Shown: one piece after another, positions 9,073 to 17,588 of the stretch
Layout: every line of letters begins with the position of its first letter
Numbering within the stretch: the first letter of the stretch is position 1
Notes under the pieces: generated by a model
The model's input: the letters and a program-made list of their open reading frames with translations, nothing else
Databases searched by the model: none
Told to the model about the DNA's origin: nothing
Made by a program: the position numbers and the translations under genes
Assembly: GCA_017161655.1 (NCBI GenBank)
Contig: JADFCV010000004.1
Coordinates: 244,097 to 308,096, forward strand
Source: Candidatus Sumerlaeota bacterium
GTDB lineage: Bacteria > Sumerlaeota > Sumerlaeia > Sumerlaeales > Sumerlaeaceae
Length of the DNA stretch: 64,000 nucleotides
Reading direction: 5' to 3'

Positions 9073-9105
9073 GGGAGAGGGATCGTCAGATCCCTCTCCC
9101 TTCTT
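9073..9105 (+). terminator. Rho-independent terminator after the amidase gene
   Basis: GGGAGAGGGATC (9073-9084) pairs perfectly over 12 bp with GATCCCTCTCCC (9089-9100) around the 4-base loop GTCA, followed by TTCTT. Confidence 0.75.
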
Positions 9106-9220
9106 CGTATGGAGCAACAACACCTCGTCTGAGTAGGTTTGTGCTTTTGCGGTTAGGCGAAAGGATCGTCTGCAGCCTGCAAAAGACCAATCTTTGATTC
9201 AAATCGCGCGGAGCTTTCAA

Positions 9221-11662
9221 GTGAGAGATCATTCGTGGGTTTCCAGCGTTTGCCTGTTTGCTATGATTCATGTGTTGTCCGTGCCTACGTTTGGGTCCGC
9301 CCCCCCGGAGCATGTGACGACAACTAGCCTCATTCAGGAAGCGATGCGGGCGACCGCGCAGCGCAATTTTGCTGTCGCACGGGAGAAATACGAGCAATTG
9401 CTCAGTCTGGATCCAGCAACAGGTTTTCCACTTTATGCTCGCTTCCTGGCCCGCACAAAACAAACTACAGCGATACGCGAGCTGTTCTCTCGCGAATCGT
9501 TCGGGAAATTATCGCCACTCGCTCAGTCCCGTACAGCTCTCGCCGCGGGTGATACTGCAAAAGCACAAGAGCTGCTCGAGGAAACCACTTCCCCGGCGGA
9601 GCTATACGCTGCGACGATCGCCCTTTATAACCTCTTGCGGGACGCTGGAGAGACAACTCGCGCACAAGAACGTCTTCTTTCGTCATTGCGTGCACCGACT
9701 CTCTCCCCAGCGCAACGGCTCGATTTATTTGAACGACTTCTTCGCGTGGCGCCAACTCAACGCTTGTCTGATGTTTTCTGCGATGTCCTTGCATCGGTTG
9801 TATCCGAGTCGGCACTGGATTTTCCTGAACTTCGGCAGCTAGTCGCCGAAGCCCTCGCAAACCTGGATAGCAAGCCAGGTTATGCGAAGTTACGGTCTGA
9901 TCTTTCAGCCCGAAGCTCAGTTGATCCGCTCGCAGCTTGGCTAGAGTCGCTTACCTGGCAGCGCCGAGGGGATACGGCACGCGCGCGCTCGATCCTCGAG
10001 ACTGGCCTAAAGAATGCGCGTGTGACAACCACCACAAAAGCCATTCTTTTGGAAGAACTTGCGCAGCTACCGAATCTTGAGCTTGATCGTTCTGAACAGC
10101 TCTACATGGAGCTGCTCCCACTGGCTTCCCATCCGGATCGCGTACGTCTTCGTCTGGCTGGCATTCTTTTCAAGGCCAAGCGTTACGAAGAGGTCTGCCG
10201 CCTACTTGAGGAAATTGATCGCACGAAGCTCAGTGAAGAGGACCGTAAGTTGCTCCCCAATATGCTTCTTACGGCGATGGCGAAGGTGCGTCCGGCAACG
10301 CAAGTTGTAGCTGCCTTCGAAAACGAGGCCAAAGGGCAACCTTATCCGTTTCTACGCGAGCTAGCTGAAGCCCCTTTTGCTCTGCTGCCTGAGACAGAGG
10401 ATCATCTCAAGTACAGGCAGGCGCTCCAGGCGCGACTCCAGGAAAGCACTGCCCCAACGGAATTGCTCGTGCTGATGATGAGCACCGAAAACCAGCTTCG
10501 AAGTTCAGAAGCTGTTGTGGCAGCACTCGAAGCTTACACCCAGGCGCGGCCAAAAGACTATGAGGCCTTGAATGAGTATGCCATCGCAGCCAGTCAACGC
10601 GCATACTCGCTTGTCGTAGGCCCGCATGAAACCACTCCTTCGCAGGAATTAGTGCGAGAACAGGTTGATAAGGCCGCTCGTGCGCTTTGGCAGGTCGTCA
10701 AATCGCGTCCCTATGCCACCGAGCCATATCTCCGTCTCATGGAGCTTTATCGCGTTGTCGGCGAGAGAGACAAGGCTCTTGGCGTAGCGAACGCCCTTGC
10801 CAAGCATACCAGCGCCACGGCTGAGGAAATCCATCTTGCTGCCTATTTGCTCGATGAGGTAGGGTTTACTACTGACTCGTTAACATTTTATAAAGAAGCA
10901 ATCCAGCTTGATCCACAAAACGGTCGTTTCAAAATGAACCTCGCCAATGCTTATCGAAAGCTAGGTCGCGACCAGGACGCCATGGCGCTGTATCGAGAGC
11001 TATTCGAGCGCGGCTCTCATGGCCGTCAGCATCATGTCCACCAACTCACCGAAGATGCCTATGCCTTGGCGGAAAAGTTAGACCAGACCGCAGAATTGAT
11101 CCGCTTTTGGCGTTCGCTGGCCGCCCGCAATGACGTTCCGCAGCGTGACGAATTGCTTGTGCACGTTGGAGCCTTGCTCGTTGAGAAAAAGCGGTTCTCT
11201 GAGGCCACGGAATTCCTTGAGTTGGCAATGAAGCTCTATCCAACCAGCCAGGATGAAATCGAGCCTCTCATAGCGCGAGCTGCAGCCATGCAGGGAGATC
11301 TTGCTCGTGCCCGTGACATTTATATGGCTCGTGCGAAAAGAGCTACAACGCAGGAGGAGAGAATCGAGACCCTCATGGACTTCGGACGACTTCTGGCTGC
11401 CGTGGGGGATTTTGCCGGCGCAATCGACCATTGGGAAAAGCTTGCGGGCGATTTTCCCGATCATCCCCAAGCTGCGCGAGCACTTATCCTGGCTGCGCAG
11501 GCGGCTATCGCAAACAATCAACGAGAACGAGCCCAAGCATTGCTCATGAAATACCTCAGCATTGACCGCGGAGATTCTGAAGGTGAGCGCCAGGCTCGAG
11601 AACTGCTGGATACCCTTTCAACCCAGGCCCTGCAAAAGGGTTCTCAGACGAAAAAACAGTAG
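9221..11662 (+). CDS. Exported tetratricopeptide-repeat protein
   Basis: Protein of 813 residues when started at GTG 9221, which has GGAG 7 bases upstream and opens a signal peptide (hydrophobic core VSSVCLFAMIHVLSV). A TTG at 9194 and an ATG at 9263 are alternatives. The mature chain is almost wholly alpha-helical with tandem TPR-type hairpins. Recognisable units include AREKYEQLLSLDP, EEIHLAAYLLDEVGFTTDS with FYKEAIQLDP, NAYRKLGRDQDAMALYRE and FAGAIDHWEKLAGDFPDHPQ. The last pattern resembles YbgF/BamD-like repeats. No enzymatic domain is present. It was probably a periplasmic scaffold. A candidate terminator follows at 11702. Confidence 0.75.
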   Translation: MRDHSWVSSVCLFAMIHVLSVPTFGSAPPEHVTTTSLIQEAMRATAQRNFAVAREKYEQLLSLDPATGFPLYARFLARTKQTTAIRELFSRESFGKLSPLAQSRTALAAGDTAKAQELLEETTSPAELYAATIALYNLLRDAGETTRAQERLLSSLRAPTLSPAQRLDLFERLLRVAPTQRLSDVFCDVLASVVSESALDFPELRQLVAEALANLDSKPGYAKLRSDLSARSSVDPLAAWLESLTWQRRGDTARARSILETGLKNARVTTTTKAILLEELAQLPNLELDRSEQLYMELLPLASHPDRVRLRLAGILFKAKRYEEVCRLLEEIDRTKLSEEDRKLLPNMLLTAMAKVRPATQVVAAFENEAKGQPYPFLRELAEAPFALLPETEDHLKYRQALQARLQESTAPTELLVLMMSTENQLRSSEAVVAALEAYTQARPKDYEALNEYAIAASQRAYSLVVGPHETTPSQELVREQVDKAARALWQVVKSRPYATEPYLRLMELYRVVGERDKALGVANALAKHTSATAEEIHLAAYLLDEVGFTTDSLTFYKEAIQLDPQNGRFKMNLANAYRKLGRDQDAMALYRELFERGSHGRQHHVHQLTEDAYALAEKLDQTAELIRFWRSLAARNDVPQRDELLVHVGALLVEKKRFSEATEFLELAMKLYPTSQDEIEPLIARAAAMQGDLARARDIYMARAKRATTQEERIETLMDFGRLLAAVGDFAGAIDHWEKLAGDFPDHPQAARALILAAQAAIANNQRERAQALLMKYLSIDRGDSEGERQARELLDTLSTQALQKGSQTKKQ

Positions 11663-11701
11663 CATGCTAGAATTGCCCAGTGGTGCCCCATTTCATGGTT
11701 G

Positions 11702-11761
11702 AAGCTCATCCGGCACTTGAGGCATAGGTCAAAGAGAACCTGATGTGAGCTTTGGTTTTTT
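11702..11761 (+). terminator. Candidate terminator after the TPR gene
   Basis: AAGCTCA (11702-11708) and TGAGCTT (11746-11752) pair perfectly, with TGG and a run of six T at 11756-11761 after them. The 37-base loop is long and can fold further, so the call is tentative. Confidence 0.4.
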
Positions 11762-11796
11762 CACCAATTGCAGTTGAGAGAAAAGGAGATCCTACG

Positions 11797-11964
11797 ATGA
11801 AGGGCATTGTTGCAATGGTAGCGGGTGCGCTGTTGCTTTCCGCTTGCTGCTATCGTCCGACGCCTCGTCCGTGCCCACCTGCACCAAGCTACGTGGCGCC
11901 CGCGTGTGCACCGTGTCAAGCAGTGGCTCCAGCAAAAACGTCCGCGGGGGCTGTCGAAAAATAG
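11797..11964 (+). CDS. Tiny Cys/Pro-rich lipoprotein, 55 residues
   Basis: ATG 11797 has AAAAGGAG well placed upstream. A short signal sequence ends in the lipobox LLLSAC, making Cys17 the lipid-modified residue. The mature part is only about 39 residues, very rich in Pro, Ala and Cys (PRPCPPAP, CAPCQ), and ends in VEK. It resembles the many uncharacterised small outer-membrane lipoproteins of diderms. No family can be named. The next gene encodes a similar-sized lipoprotein that also ends in VEK, and a conserved role at the envelope is possible. Confidence 0.65.
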   Translation: MKGIVAMVAGALLLSACCYRPTPRPCPPAPSYVAPACAPCQAVAPAKTSAGAVEK

Positions 11965-11980
11965 CGGCGATTTTCCGCAG

Positions 11981-12008
11981 AAAAAACATCATTCGCGATG
12001 AATTTTTT
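11981..12008 (+). terminator. Weak candidate terminator after the first tiny lipoprotein
   Basis: CATC (11987-11990) pairs with GATG (11997-12000) and the flanking A and T runs can extend the stem, with six T at the 3' side. The GC core is only four pairs. A GCGG/CCGC hairpin also lies just upstream (about 11964-11979). Confidence 0.25.
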
Positions 12009-12099
12009 CGTTGCGATGTCATTTTAGAAGCGTAGGTTAGACTTAGTTTTGATCGGGATAATCCCGCAAAACGATCCACTTAGGTTAGGAGGAGTTGTC

Positions 12100-12240
12100 A
12101 TGAAGAAGGCCGTTACCGTTGCCCTTCTTATCGCCTGTGCCGTTGCTTTTAGCGGCTGTGCAAACCTGAAGGCTCGCACGGCTCCGAAAGCGCCTGCTGC
12201 GAAACCGGCGAAGGTTGCTTGCAAGACCGTCGAGAAGTAA
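12100..12240 (+). CDS. Tiny lysine/alanine-rich lipoprotein, 46 residues
   Basis: ATG 12100 follows a strong TAGGAGGAG ribosome site. The signal sequence ends in AFSGC, so Cys20 is the expected lipid anchor. The mature peptide of about 27 residues (KARTAPKAPAAKPAKVACKTVEK) is basic, with one further Cys, and ends in Lys. It resembles entericidin-like or Lpp-like small lipoproteins only in size and composition. The strong ribosome site and the strong terminator just downstream suggest abundant expression. An inverted repeat, CGGGAT-A-ATCCCG (12054-12066), lies in the leader. Confidence 0.7.
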   Translation: MKKAVTVALLIACAVAFSGCANLKARTAPKAPAAKPAKVACKTVEK

Positions 12241-12263
12241 CTCATCTTCTCGGGCATGGACGT

Positions 12264-12307
12264 GCCCCTTTCTGCCTTAGATGGGCGGGGAGGGGCTGTT
12301 CTTTTTT
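12264..12307 (+). terminator. Strong rho-independent terminator
   Basis: A 13-bp stem, GCCCCTTTCTGCC (12264-12276) with GGCGGGGAGGGGC (12284-12296), uses some G-U pairs, has a 7-base loop, and is followed by TGTTCTTTTTT. It closes the small lipoprotein transcript. Confidence 0.85.
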
Positions 12308-12365
12308 ATAGCGATGAGAAGCCACGAGCTCTAAACTGATTTTATTAACTCCTTAACGTCTAGCT

Positions 12366-13040
12366 GTGTACACCATCGATTCTCTTCACAAACGCCTGGA
12401 AGAACTCACTCAGCTATCCATTCGTTTGCGCCTTAATCAGAACGGCTCTCACATCATATCAGTGCAACATGCGCACGAGAGCAACTTCATCGCAGTGTCT
12501 ATCCATCGGGCATTTCTTGCGGCCGATGAAAAGGTCATTCGTGCCCTCGCGCAATTTGTAAAGACACCCACTCCCACGTGTCGCCGAATTTTGCGCGAAT
12601 TCATCGATGCGATCCCGCATTCTGAAATGAGTAAGCATGCGCGCCGTCCGCGCCTGTGTGCGCGTGGTCGCGTCTACGACCTCGACAAGATCAAGCGTGA
12701 ACTGGTGGAGGAGTTTTTTGACGGACAACTCGAGGTGGCGATCACTTGGGGACGCAATGGTCGACCCGCCCACAATCGACGGCGTCATCTTCAACTGGGC
12801 TGCTATCAGCACGCACAACGCGTCATTCGCATTCATCCCGTTCTCGACTCGCCAGACATTCCCGAATACTTCGTTCGTTTTGTCGTCTATCACGAACTGC
12901 TGCACGCAGTCTTCGATGTCAGGCGCGACGAAAATGGCAGGCGTCGTCTCCACACTCCAGAATTTCGTGCTCTCGAAAAACGGTTTCCTCACTATCGCGA
13001 GGCTCTGGCGTTTGAGCGGGAGTTAATGAAAAAGCTATAG
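12366..13040 (+). CDS. SprT-like zinc metalloprotease-fold protein
   Basis: Protein of 224 residues starting at GTG 12366. No convincing ribosome site is visible, so the start is uncertain. The C-terminal half carries HELLH (residues 176-180) in YHELLHAVFD and a third likely zinc ligand, His196, in HTPEFRALEKRFPHY. This is the SprT/WLM-like pattern of H-E-x-x-H followed by a His before E-F. Relatives include bacterial SprT and the DNA-protein-crosslink protease SPRTN, but most bacterial members are uncharacterised. There is no signal peptide, so it is cytoplasmic. Its stop overlaps the stop of the opposing gene in the palindrome CTATAG. Confidence 0.72.
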   Translation: MYTIDSLHKRLEELTQLSIRLRLNQNGSHIISVQHAHESNFIAVSIHRAFLAADEKVIRALAQFVKTPTPTCRRILREFIDAIPHSEMSKHARRPRLCARGRVYDLDKIKRELVEEFFDGQLEVAITWGRNGRPAHNRRRHLQLGCYQHAQRVIRIHPVLDSPDIPEYFVRFVVYHELLHAVFDVRRDENGRRRLHTPEFRALEKRFPHYREALAFERELMKKL

Positions 13041-13958
13041 GCATCCTGCCCTCTGCTCAAACAATTCCTCCGCTACGCACAAATGGCGGTCCGAGAGGAG
13101 AGACTCCAGGTATTCGCGAAGATGCGAAAGACGCTCACTCACGGGCATGGAGAAATATTTTGATCTACTGAGAGCGGGAATCTCGGTTTGACGGAAATCT
13201 GTGAGATCTGCCCCGTGCAACAAAAAGACAAAAGGAGTCATAGGACAGAGTTTCAGGAGCTTTCGCAGAAAGGCAAAATACCGGGGGCCGAGCTGCAAGC
13301 AAACACTGGCTTGCATCGGTATGCGCAGCACTGGTGCAGCTGCCACAGGGAGCTCCCAAATCCGTAAGGTATCACGCCACACAATCTCATAAGGACGGAG
13401 CGCGTGCCACGCATCGGTGAATCGGGGAAATTGCGTTTTTTGCAATGAAGTGCTTGCCCCCATGGCTCTGCTCAATTGCCGATCCAGGAGACGAAACACC
13501 CATCCAAACGGACTCGGCATGAGTGACGAATCGTAGAGATATCCTAACTCGGCGAGAATCCGAACCAATCTCCGCGACCACGCATATCCTGGCGCGCGAA
13601 AACCTAACATTTTGATCCCCAGCTGATCTTCTGCCAGCCTGTGCGTGCGAAGAATCTCATCGCGCAGTCGTGGCTCGTCCAGATTGCGAAAGGCGAGATG
13701 ATGCGAGAAACTATGATTCGCGAGTTTATGCCCCCGCCGAATGACGTCGCGTAGCAAGGCGACGCATTTCTCACTCTCTAGGTCAGCGCCGCAGACGAAA
13801 AACGTCGCTCGAATACTGAGTTGCTCCAGCAGCCCAAGAAGCCGTGGCAAGCCATCGTCGTAAACGTGGTGCCGAAACGGTTCCGGGATGCGAATGCCAT
13901 AACACTCGCCGATGGCCCAGAGATCGTCAACGTCAACGTGGATAAAAATCTCATTCAT
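13035..13958 (-). CDS. Polysaccharide deacetylase family protein (NodB homology)
   Basis: Protein of 307 residues from ATG 13958. It begins FIHVDVDDLW, the metal-binding aspartate motif in the form used by the DUF-type or PuuE-like deacetylases. HSFSHH (about residues 83-88) is the H-[ST]-x-x-H zinc motif, and FRAPGYAW is motif 3. The family removes acetyl or similar groups from amino sugars or related N-acyl substrates. It has no signal peptide, so the substrate may be a lipid-linked sugar on the inner face of the membrane. It follows the Ser/Thr-rich exported protein gene on the same strand with a 58-base gap, and ends convergently with the SprT-like gene. Confidence 0.8.
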   Translation of the reverse strand: MNEIFIHVDVDDLWAIGECYGIRIPEPFRHHVYDDGLPRLLGLLEQLSIRATFFVCGADLESEKCVALLRDVIRRGHKLANHSFSHHLAFRNLDEPRLRDEILRTHRLAEDQLGIKMLGFRAPGYAWSRRLVRILAELGYLYDSSLMPSPFGWVFRLLDRQLSRAMGASTSLQKTQFPRFTDAWHALRPYEIVWRDTLRIWELPVAAAPVLRIPMQASVCLQLGPRYFAFLRKLLKLCPMTPFVFLLHGADLTDFRQTEIPALSRSKYFSMPVSERLSHLREYLESLLSDRHLCVAEELFEQRAGCL

Positions 13959-14016
13959 CGAAGCGTCTAAAAGCTCCGGATCTCAGGCGTCAGTTGACGG
14001 GGACAATGCTAGCGTA

Positions 14017-15570
14017 TCACTTGCCCCCCTCGATGACGAGTGTCGCACCCGGTGCTCCCAAAACACGTGCTATTGCAGCGGTGGTCTCCTCTCTGTCTTC
14101 CCCTTCGAGATTGTTTAGTGCAGTTGCCGGAGAACCAATGATACGCTCAATCTTGCCACTGCGTGCGCTTATGGTTGTTTCCTTTTCCTCACCTCTTCCT
14201 GCAGATGGCTCAGGCGAATGCGGCGACTCGGTCGACACCGGCGCTTTCGGCGAGCCTGACGGGGCAGTGCGATTGAACATCGGCGGCGTGAATACCGGCG
14301 TGGCCGGCGTGCGCTGAGGAGCTGTGTCGGCGATTCCGCTGGGAAGCTCGGACTCTGTTGTACGCGTTGTCTGGGGAGCAAGCTTGGTCTCCTTTCGCAC
14401 GTAGGCTGTATGCGTCGAGCTTGTCTCGACAGCTTTCAATGTCGTCAGAGTCGGGCTTGTGTCTGATTTTTTCACGAGGGAGAAGCGCCGAACTTTGAGT
14501 CCGTTTGTTGTGACTGCTTCCGAGCGTGAGCTAGCTTTTGTCGTTTCGCTGTCTGCCTTTTTTGCCACAACAGTTGCGGAAGTTTCGCTACGTTCCCCGA
14601 CCTTCGAAGTCTCAGCAGAAGCACCATGCTCCTCCTGACTCGGAGAGACCATTTCTTCGAACTCTGGCGACTTCCCTTCACGCAGAGTCTTTCCACTGTC
14701 TGCGACTGCGAGATGTTTCCCTATCTTCTTTGCTGTTACGGAAATTCTAGACTCGTCAGCCGCTGCGGCGTTTTCTCCGGGATCAAGTTTCGCCGGGCGA
14801 GCTACCCAGGGGCGGCCACCGGTCATAGGGCCATGGATCGATTGCAGCACAGGCTGTTCTCCGGGGCGTGGTTTCTCGAGTTCTTTCTCCGGCGACAACA
14901 GAATGGTTCGCTCAACAGAATTGAATGGACCAGGGACAATGCGTCCACGCTCATCCACCAACTCCATGCGAATGCGGTGGTAGCCCGCCTCGAGATCACG
15001 CAAATGGGCACTCTCTGGTCGATACAAGATATAACGCCGACCATCAACGTAATACTGAACACGGTATCCATGCCGACTCAGTGGTGCACCACTTACAGCA
15101 AAATTGAGAATGATGTCACCGCAATCGATCCCCCGGTATTCTCCCTGCGGCAGGACGTAGGTGAGCATAGGTTCACCGCGTTCGGGGCGGTTTTCTCCGT
15201 CATGATATTCGACAGCAAACGGAATGATGCTGAGTGTGTCAGGAATCATTTCGTGGTAGGGATTCGCAGCATAAACACGAAGGGTGTGAGTGCCAGGCGG
15301 AACATCGTGAAACACGTGAGGTCTCGAAAGGTCGTACTTCACAGCAAATGGCTCATTGTCCAGCATGAGGTGGAGCGAATTGCATCCAGGCCGGATGTCC
15401 AGTCCTGTCACCTCCACGTGAACTTTCACATCAGGTCCTGGAAGCACTTCTTCCATTTGCGGGGTCAACACCTTGACATGGTACGGCGCACGCGCTAGCG
15501 TCAGCAACGGGAGGGTAAGAAAACATAATAGTAAAATAGCAGCATTCCGATGCTTCTGTAAACCGTTCAT
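14017..15570 (-). CDS. Exported beta-rich protein with a long Ser/Thr/Pro-rich tail
   Basis: Protein of 517 residues. ATG 15570 precedes a clear signal peptide (AAILLLCFLTLPLLTLARA), with AAGGAG 13 bases upstream. Residues about 25-230 contain two beta-sandwich-like modules. The first (VHVEVTGLDIRPGCNSLHLMLD, HDVPPGTHTLRVYAANP) resembles the stress- and copper-associated 'DUF4399'-like fold. The second repeats the theme around YYVDGRRYILYRPE and LEAGYHRIRMELVDERGR. Residues about 290-480 are low complexity, dominated by Ser, Thr, Glu and Lys (a typical linker or glycosylated tail). The last 40 residues become ordered again (RSGKIERIIGSPATALNNLEGED). Function unknown; possibly a wall- or polysaccharide-associated factor, given the deacetylase gene downstream. 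Confidence 0.6.
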   Translation of the reverse strand: MNGLQKHRNAAILLLCFLTLPLLTLARAPYHVKVLTPQMEEVLPGPDVKVHVEVTGLDIRPGCNSLHLMLDNEPFAVKYDLSRPHVFHDVPPGTHTLRVYAANPYHEMIPDTLSIIPFAVEYHDGENRPERGEPMLTYVLPQGEYRGIDCGDIILNFAVSGAPLSRHGYRVQYYVDGRRYILYRPESAHLRDLEAGYHRIRMELVDERGRIVPGPFNSVERTILLSPEKELEKPRPGEQPVLQSIHGPMTGGRPWVARPAKLDPGENAAAADESRISVTAKKIGKHLAVADSGKTLREGKSPEFEEMVSPSQEEHGASAETSKVGERSETSATVVAKKADSETTKASSRSEAVTTNGLKVRRFSLVKKSDTSPTLTTLKAVETSSTHTAYVRKETKLAPQTTRTTESELPSGIADTAPQRTPATPVFTPPMFNRTAPSGSPKAPVSTESPHSPEPSAGRGEEKETTISARSGKIERIIGSPATALNNLEGEDREETTAAIARVLGAPGATLVIEGGK

Positions 15571-15778
15571 AAAAATACTATAGCTCCTTCGCTCGGACCC
15601 TTTCGCTAGACGAACCTCACTCCAGCTACGACTGGACAACCTACGGGTCAAAACAAATCCACCTTGTGCAGATCCCTTCGGATGTGGAATTCTCGTCCAA
15701 TCAAATCAGTCATTCGCGGTAGCTGGCTATGTGCCCTTGGCACCTACGGCCGAGAGTGATAACAGGAAAATTGAAAGG

Positions 15779-16471
15779 ATGGCGGTGTTGGTCAATCTGT
15801 CGCGTGTTACAAACCAGGATTTCTCGCCGGAAGAAGTTAGCGAAGTGGTTGCGCGCATCGAACATCGCAACGAGGAACTGTTGGCTGTTGGTTTCGATTT
15901 TCAGGCCACTGTGGAAAGCATCCTCAAAACAGCCCTTCCGCTACCCGAGCCGGTGCTCGAAATCGCGACGGGAAAGGGGCGGTTTTTATGTGCCATGGCG
16001 CAGCACGTCTCGCAAATCGTGACTGTGGATAAGGACGCTGCGGAGCAAAGGGTTGCCAAAATCCTGGCTCTGGCAAGGGGTGTGGCCGACCGTATCCAGT
16101 TTCTTGAAGCTGATGCGACTTGCCTTCCGTTTCCCGACGCATCCTTCGGCTCAATTGTATCCATGAACACTTTTCACCATGTTGTGGAGCCATTTGCTGT
16201 GCTTACAGAAATGGCTCGCCTCGTGCGCCCCAGCGGAAAAGTGATCATCTCCGATTTTGATGAGGATGGCTATGTTGCGATGAAAAAGCTTCACGCGAAA
16301 GAGGGGCGCGTTCATCCACGTTCAGCTATTTCCATGGACATCCTGGCCGAATTCTGGCGCGATCGAGGATGGCGTGTCGAACTAACAAAGGCTCCTTGCC
16401 AGGATATCGTGCTGGCATACGGCCCACAGCACCTTCGCACTGAGGAATGCCGCAGCGCTGAAAATAAATAA
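15779..16471 (+). CDS. Class I SAM-dependent methyltransferase (Methyltransf_11 type)
   Basis: Protein of 230 residues from ATG 15779 (AGGA and GAAAGG lie upstream). A GTG at 15731 would add 16 residues. Motif I appears as VLEIATGKGRF, motif II as the acidic end of IVTVDKDAAE, motif III as ADATCLPFPDASFGSIVS, then FHHVVEP and LVRPSGKVIISDF. These are the Rossmann signatures of the ubiE/Methyltransf_11 group. The substrate cannot be inferred. It stands alone, divergent from the Ser/Thr-rich exported protein gene. Confidence 0.8.
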   Translation: MAVLVNLSRVTNQDFSPEEVSEVVARIEHRNEELLAVGFDFQATVESILKTALPLPEPVLEIATGKGRFLCAMAQHVSQIVTVDKDAAEQRVAKILALARGVADRIQFLEADATCLPFPDASFGSIVSMNTFHHVVEPFAVLTEMARLVRPSGKVIISDFDEDGYVAMKKLHAKEGRVHPRSAISMDILAEFWRDRGWRVELTKAPCQDIVLAYGPQHLRTEECRSAENK

Positions 16472-16521
16472 GGCGTACGACCTTTCGCCTTGCCTGCAGG
16501 AGCAGCTCGGCAGCGCTGCTC
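16470..16521. other. Two perfect inverted repeats between convergent genes
   Basis: AAGGCG (16470-16475) pairs with CGCCTT (16486-16491), and GAGCAGC (16500-16506) pairs with GCTGCTC (16515-16521). They fill the space between the methyltransferase and a lipoprotein gene. Without T-tracts they are weak bidirectional terminator candidates. Confidence 0.35.
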
Positions 16522-16528
16522 ACATGGA

Positions 16529-16804
16529 TTAAGGCGCGGTCACCGGAATATCCTTGATTGCGCGAAGGCAACCGGCTCCGCCGTCAGCAATGCTTTCTGG
16601 CTGCTTGAGGCAATCTGCCAAACTCATTTTTCCCTGAACCATGGCGCGAGCGTGCGGCGCGACCTGGTCTATGGGCTTAAATCCAGGATCCCCCTTGCGC
16701 ACATACGGGCGATGAGTCGTTAACGAGCTCATCGAACTGCATCCCGATAGCAGCATGATGGCTAGTGTCCCTGCAAACATTCTCTTCACAGCTGCAGCTT
16801 TCAT
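16529..16804 (-). CDS. Small lipoprotein, 91 residues
   Basis: ATG 16804 with GAGGAA about 12 bases upstream. The signal sequence ends in the lipobox MLLSGC, giving Cys22 as the lipid-modified residue. The mature part (about 70 residues) has a short Ser-rich linker, then RKGDPGFKPIDQVAPHARAMVQGKMSLADC and a C-terminal region with two more Cys residues (Cys65 and Cys79) that may form a disulfide. No family recognised. It faces the methyltransferase gene convergently. Confidence 0.65.
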   Translation of the reverse strand: MKAAAVKRMFAGTLAIMLLSGCSSMSSLTTHRPYVRKGDPGFKPIDQVAPHARAMVQGKMSLADCLKQPESIADGGAGCLRAIKDIPVTAP

Positions 16805-17588
16805 CGGTCACCAATTTCCTCGTGTGGCTGTCACAGATCCATTGTCTAGAACTAGAATAAGAGCGCCTCGCGCTGGCGGGTGCAACTTTTTACTGATGCC
16901 ATTTTGAATGCAGCGCAAAAAAAGCAATTCGTTTGAACCTCATGGGCACAGCGAACGCCCATGATGAGCCTGACAATGCAGGCCAGAACAATCACTGGGT
17001 GCTTCAGCGGGCGCCGTATGCGCTGCCGTGTGCTCAAAACCTCGCAGCGCTCTCGGAAATGCTTCACACAGACTGCGGTGTAAGCGCGCAAAAGCGAACA
17101 GAACCCACGTGCTTTCACCGTCGCGAAGGAAGCTAGGAGCTGTCCTTAAGATTCTAGCGATACCGCGGTCTGAGGTTCCCAGCTCTCCCACGGCCGCCTC
17201 TTTCAAACCTCGAGCAGTGAGCTTCGGCTGCCTTATCAGTTTTATCTGACAAGCAAAAGCGAAGCGTTCGTTTTGGTGCCGCCTGGTCATGTGCCGAAGT
17301 ATTCCTGACTTGTCCGAGTGATTCCTCGAATGTTCTTTACCAAAACCAGTGTGCAGTCAGCTTGTCGCGAGGCTGTTGACGAGCAGTCGAATCCTTGCGC
17401 AGGGAAAAGAGCATCAACCACGACGGCATATCCCAAAACCCCGCGTGCTGACGACCTTGGGTTCCTCGGAAAAAACGAGGTCGTTTTTGCTAGTGTCACC
17501 GGTTATGCCTTTTTGCGTGCAGCACCTCAGGTAGCGTGCTGGTTTTGCATTGCCTCTTGCGGAAGAGCCTGCCCGAATTAACCTTCGT
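16805..17588. other. 784-base gap with no supported gene
   Basis: Both strands hold only short frames with no ribosome sites, signal peptides or family signatures. I checked by eye for tRNA (a TTCGA loop), RNase P RNA, tmRNA and SRP RNA consensus motifs and found none. The one feature near the downstream end is a weak hairpin at 17464-17488. The region could hold decayed coding DNA, an uncharacterised RNA, or regulatory sequence for the TIGR03663 gene. Confidence 0.4.
17464..17488 (+). terminator. Weak hairpin followed by T5
   Basis: CCTCG (17464-17468) and CGAGG (17476-17480) flank a 7-base A-rich loop, followed by TCG and five T. No gene is known upstream, so this may be chance or may end a small RNA. 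Confidence 0.2.

Noticed and set aside
11717..11728. 12-base repeat (TTGAGGCATAGG) shared with 7827-7838
   Set aside because: Only two copies and no partner structure in common; likely chance.
14626..15498. Plus-strand 290-codon frame antisense to the Ser/Thr-rich exported protein
   Set aside because: The opposite strand has a signal peptide and sensible domains; this frame has none.
16940..17290. Minus-strand 116-codon frame in the 784-base gap
   Set aside because: No ribosome site, no domain, and biased composition; could be decayed DNA but not supported as a gene.
17318..17581. Plus-strand 87-codon frame before the TIGR03663 gene
   Set aside because: It starts at TTG without a ribosome site, is Cys-rich without pattern, and matches nothing I recognise.
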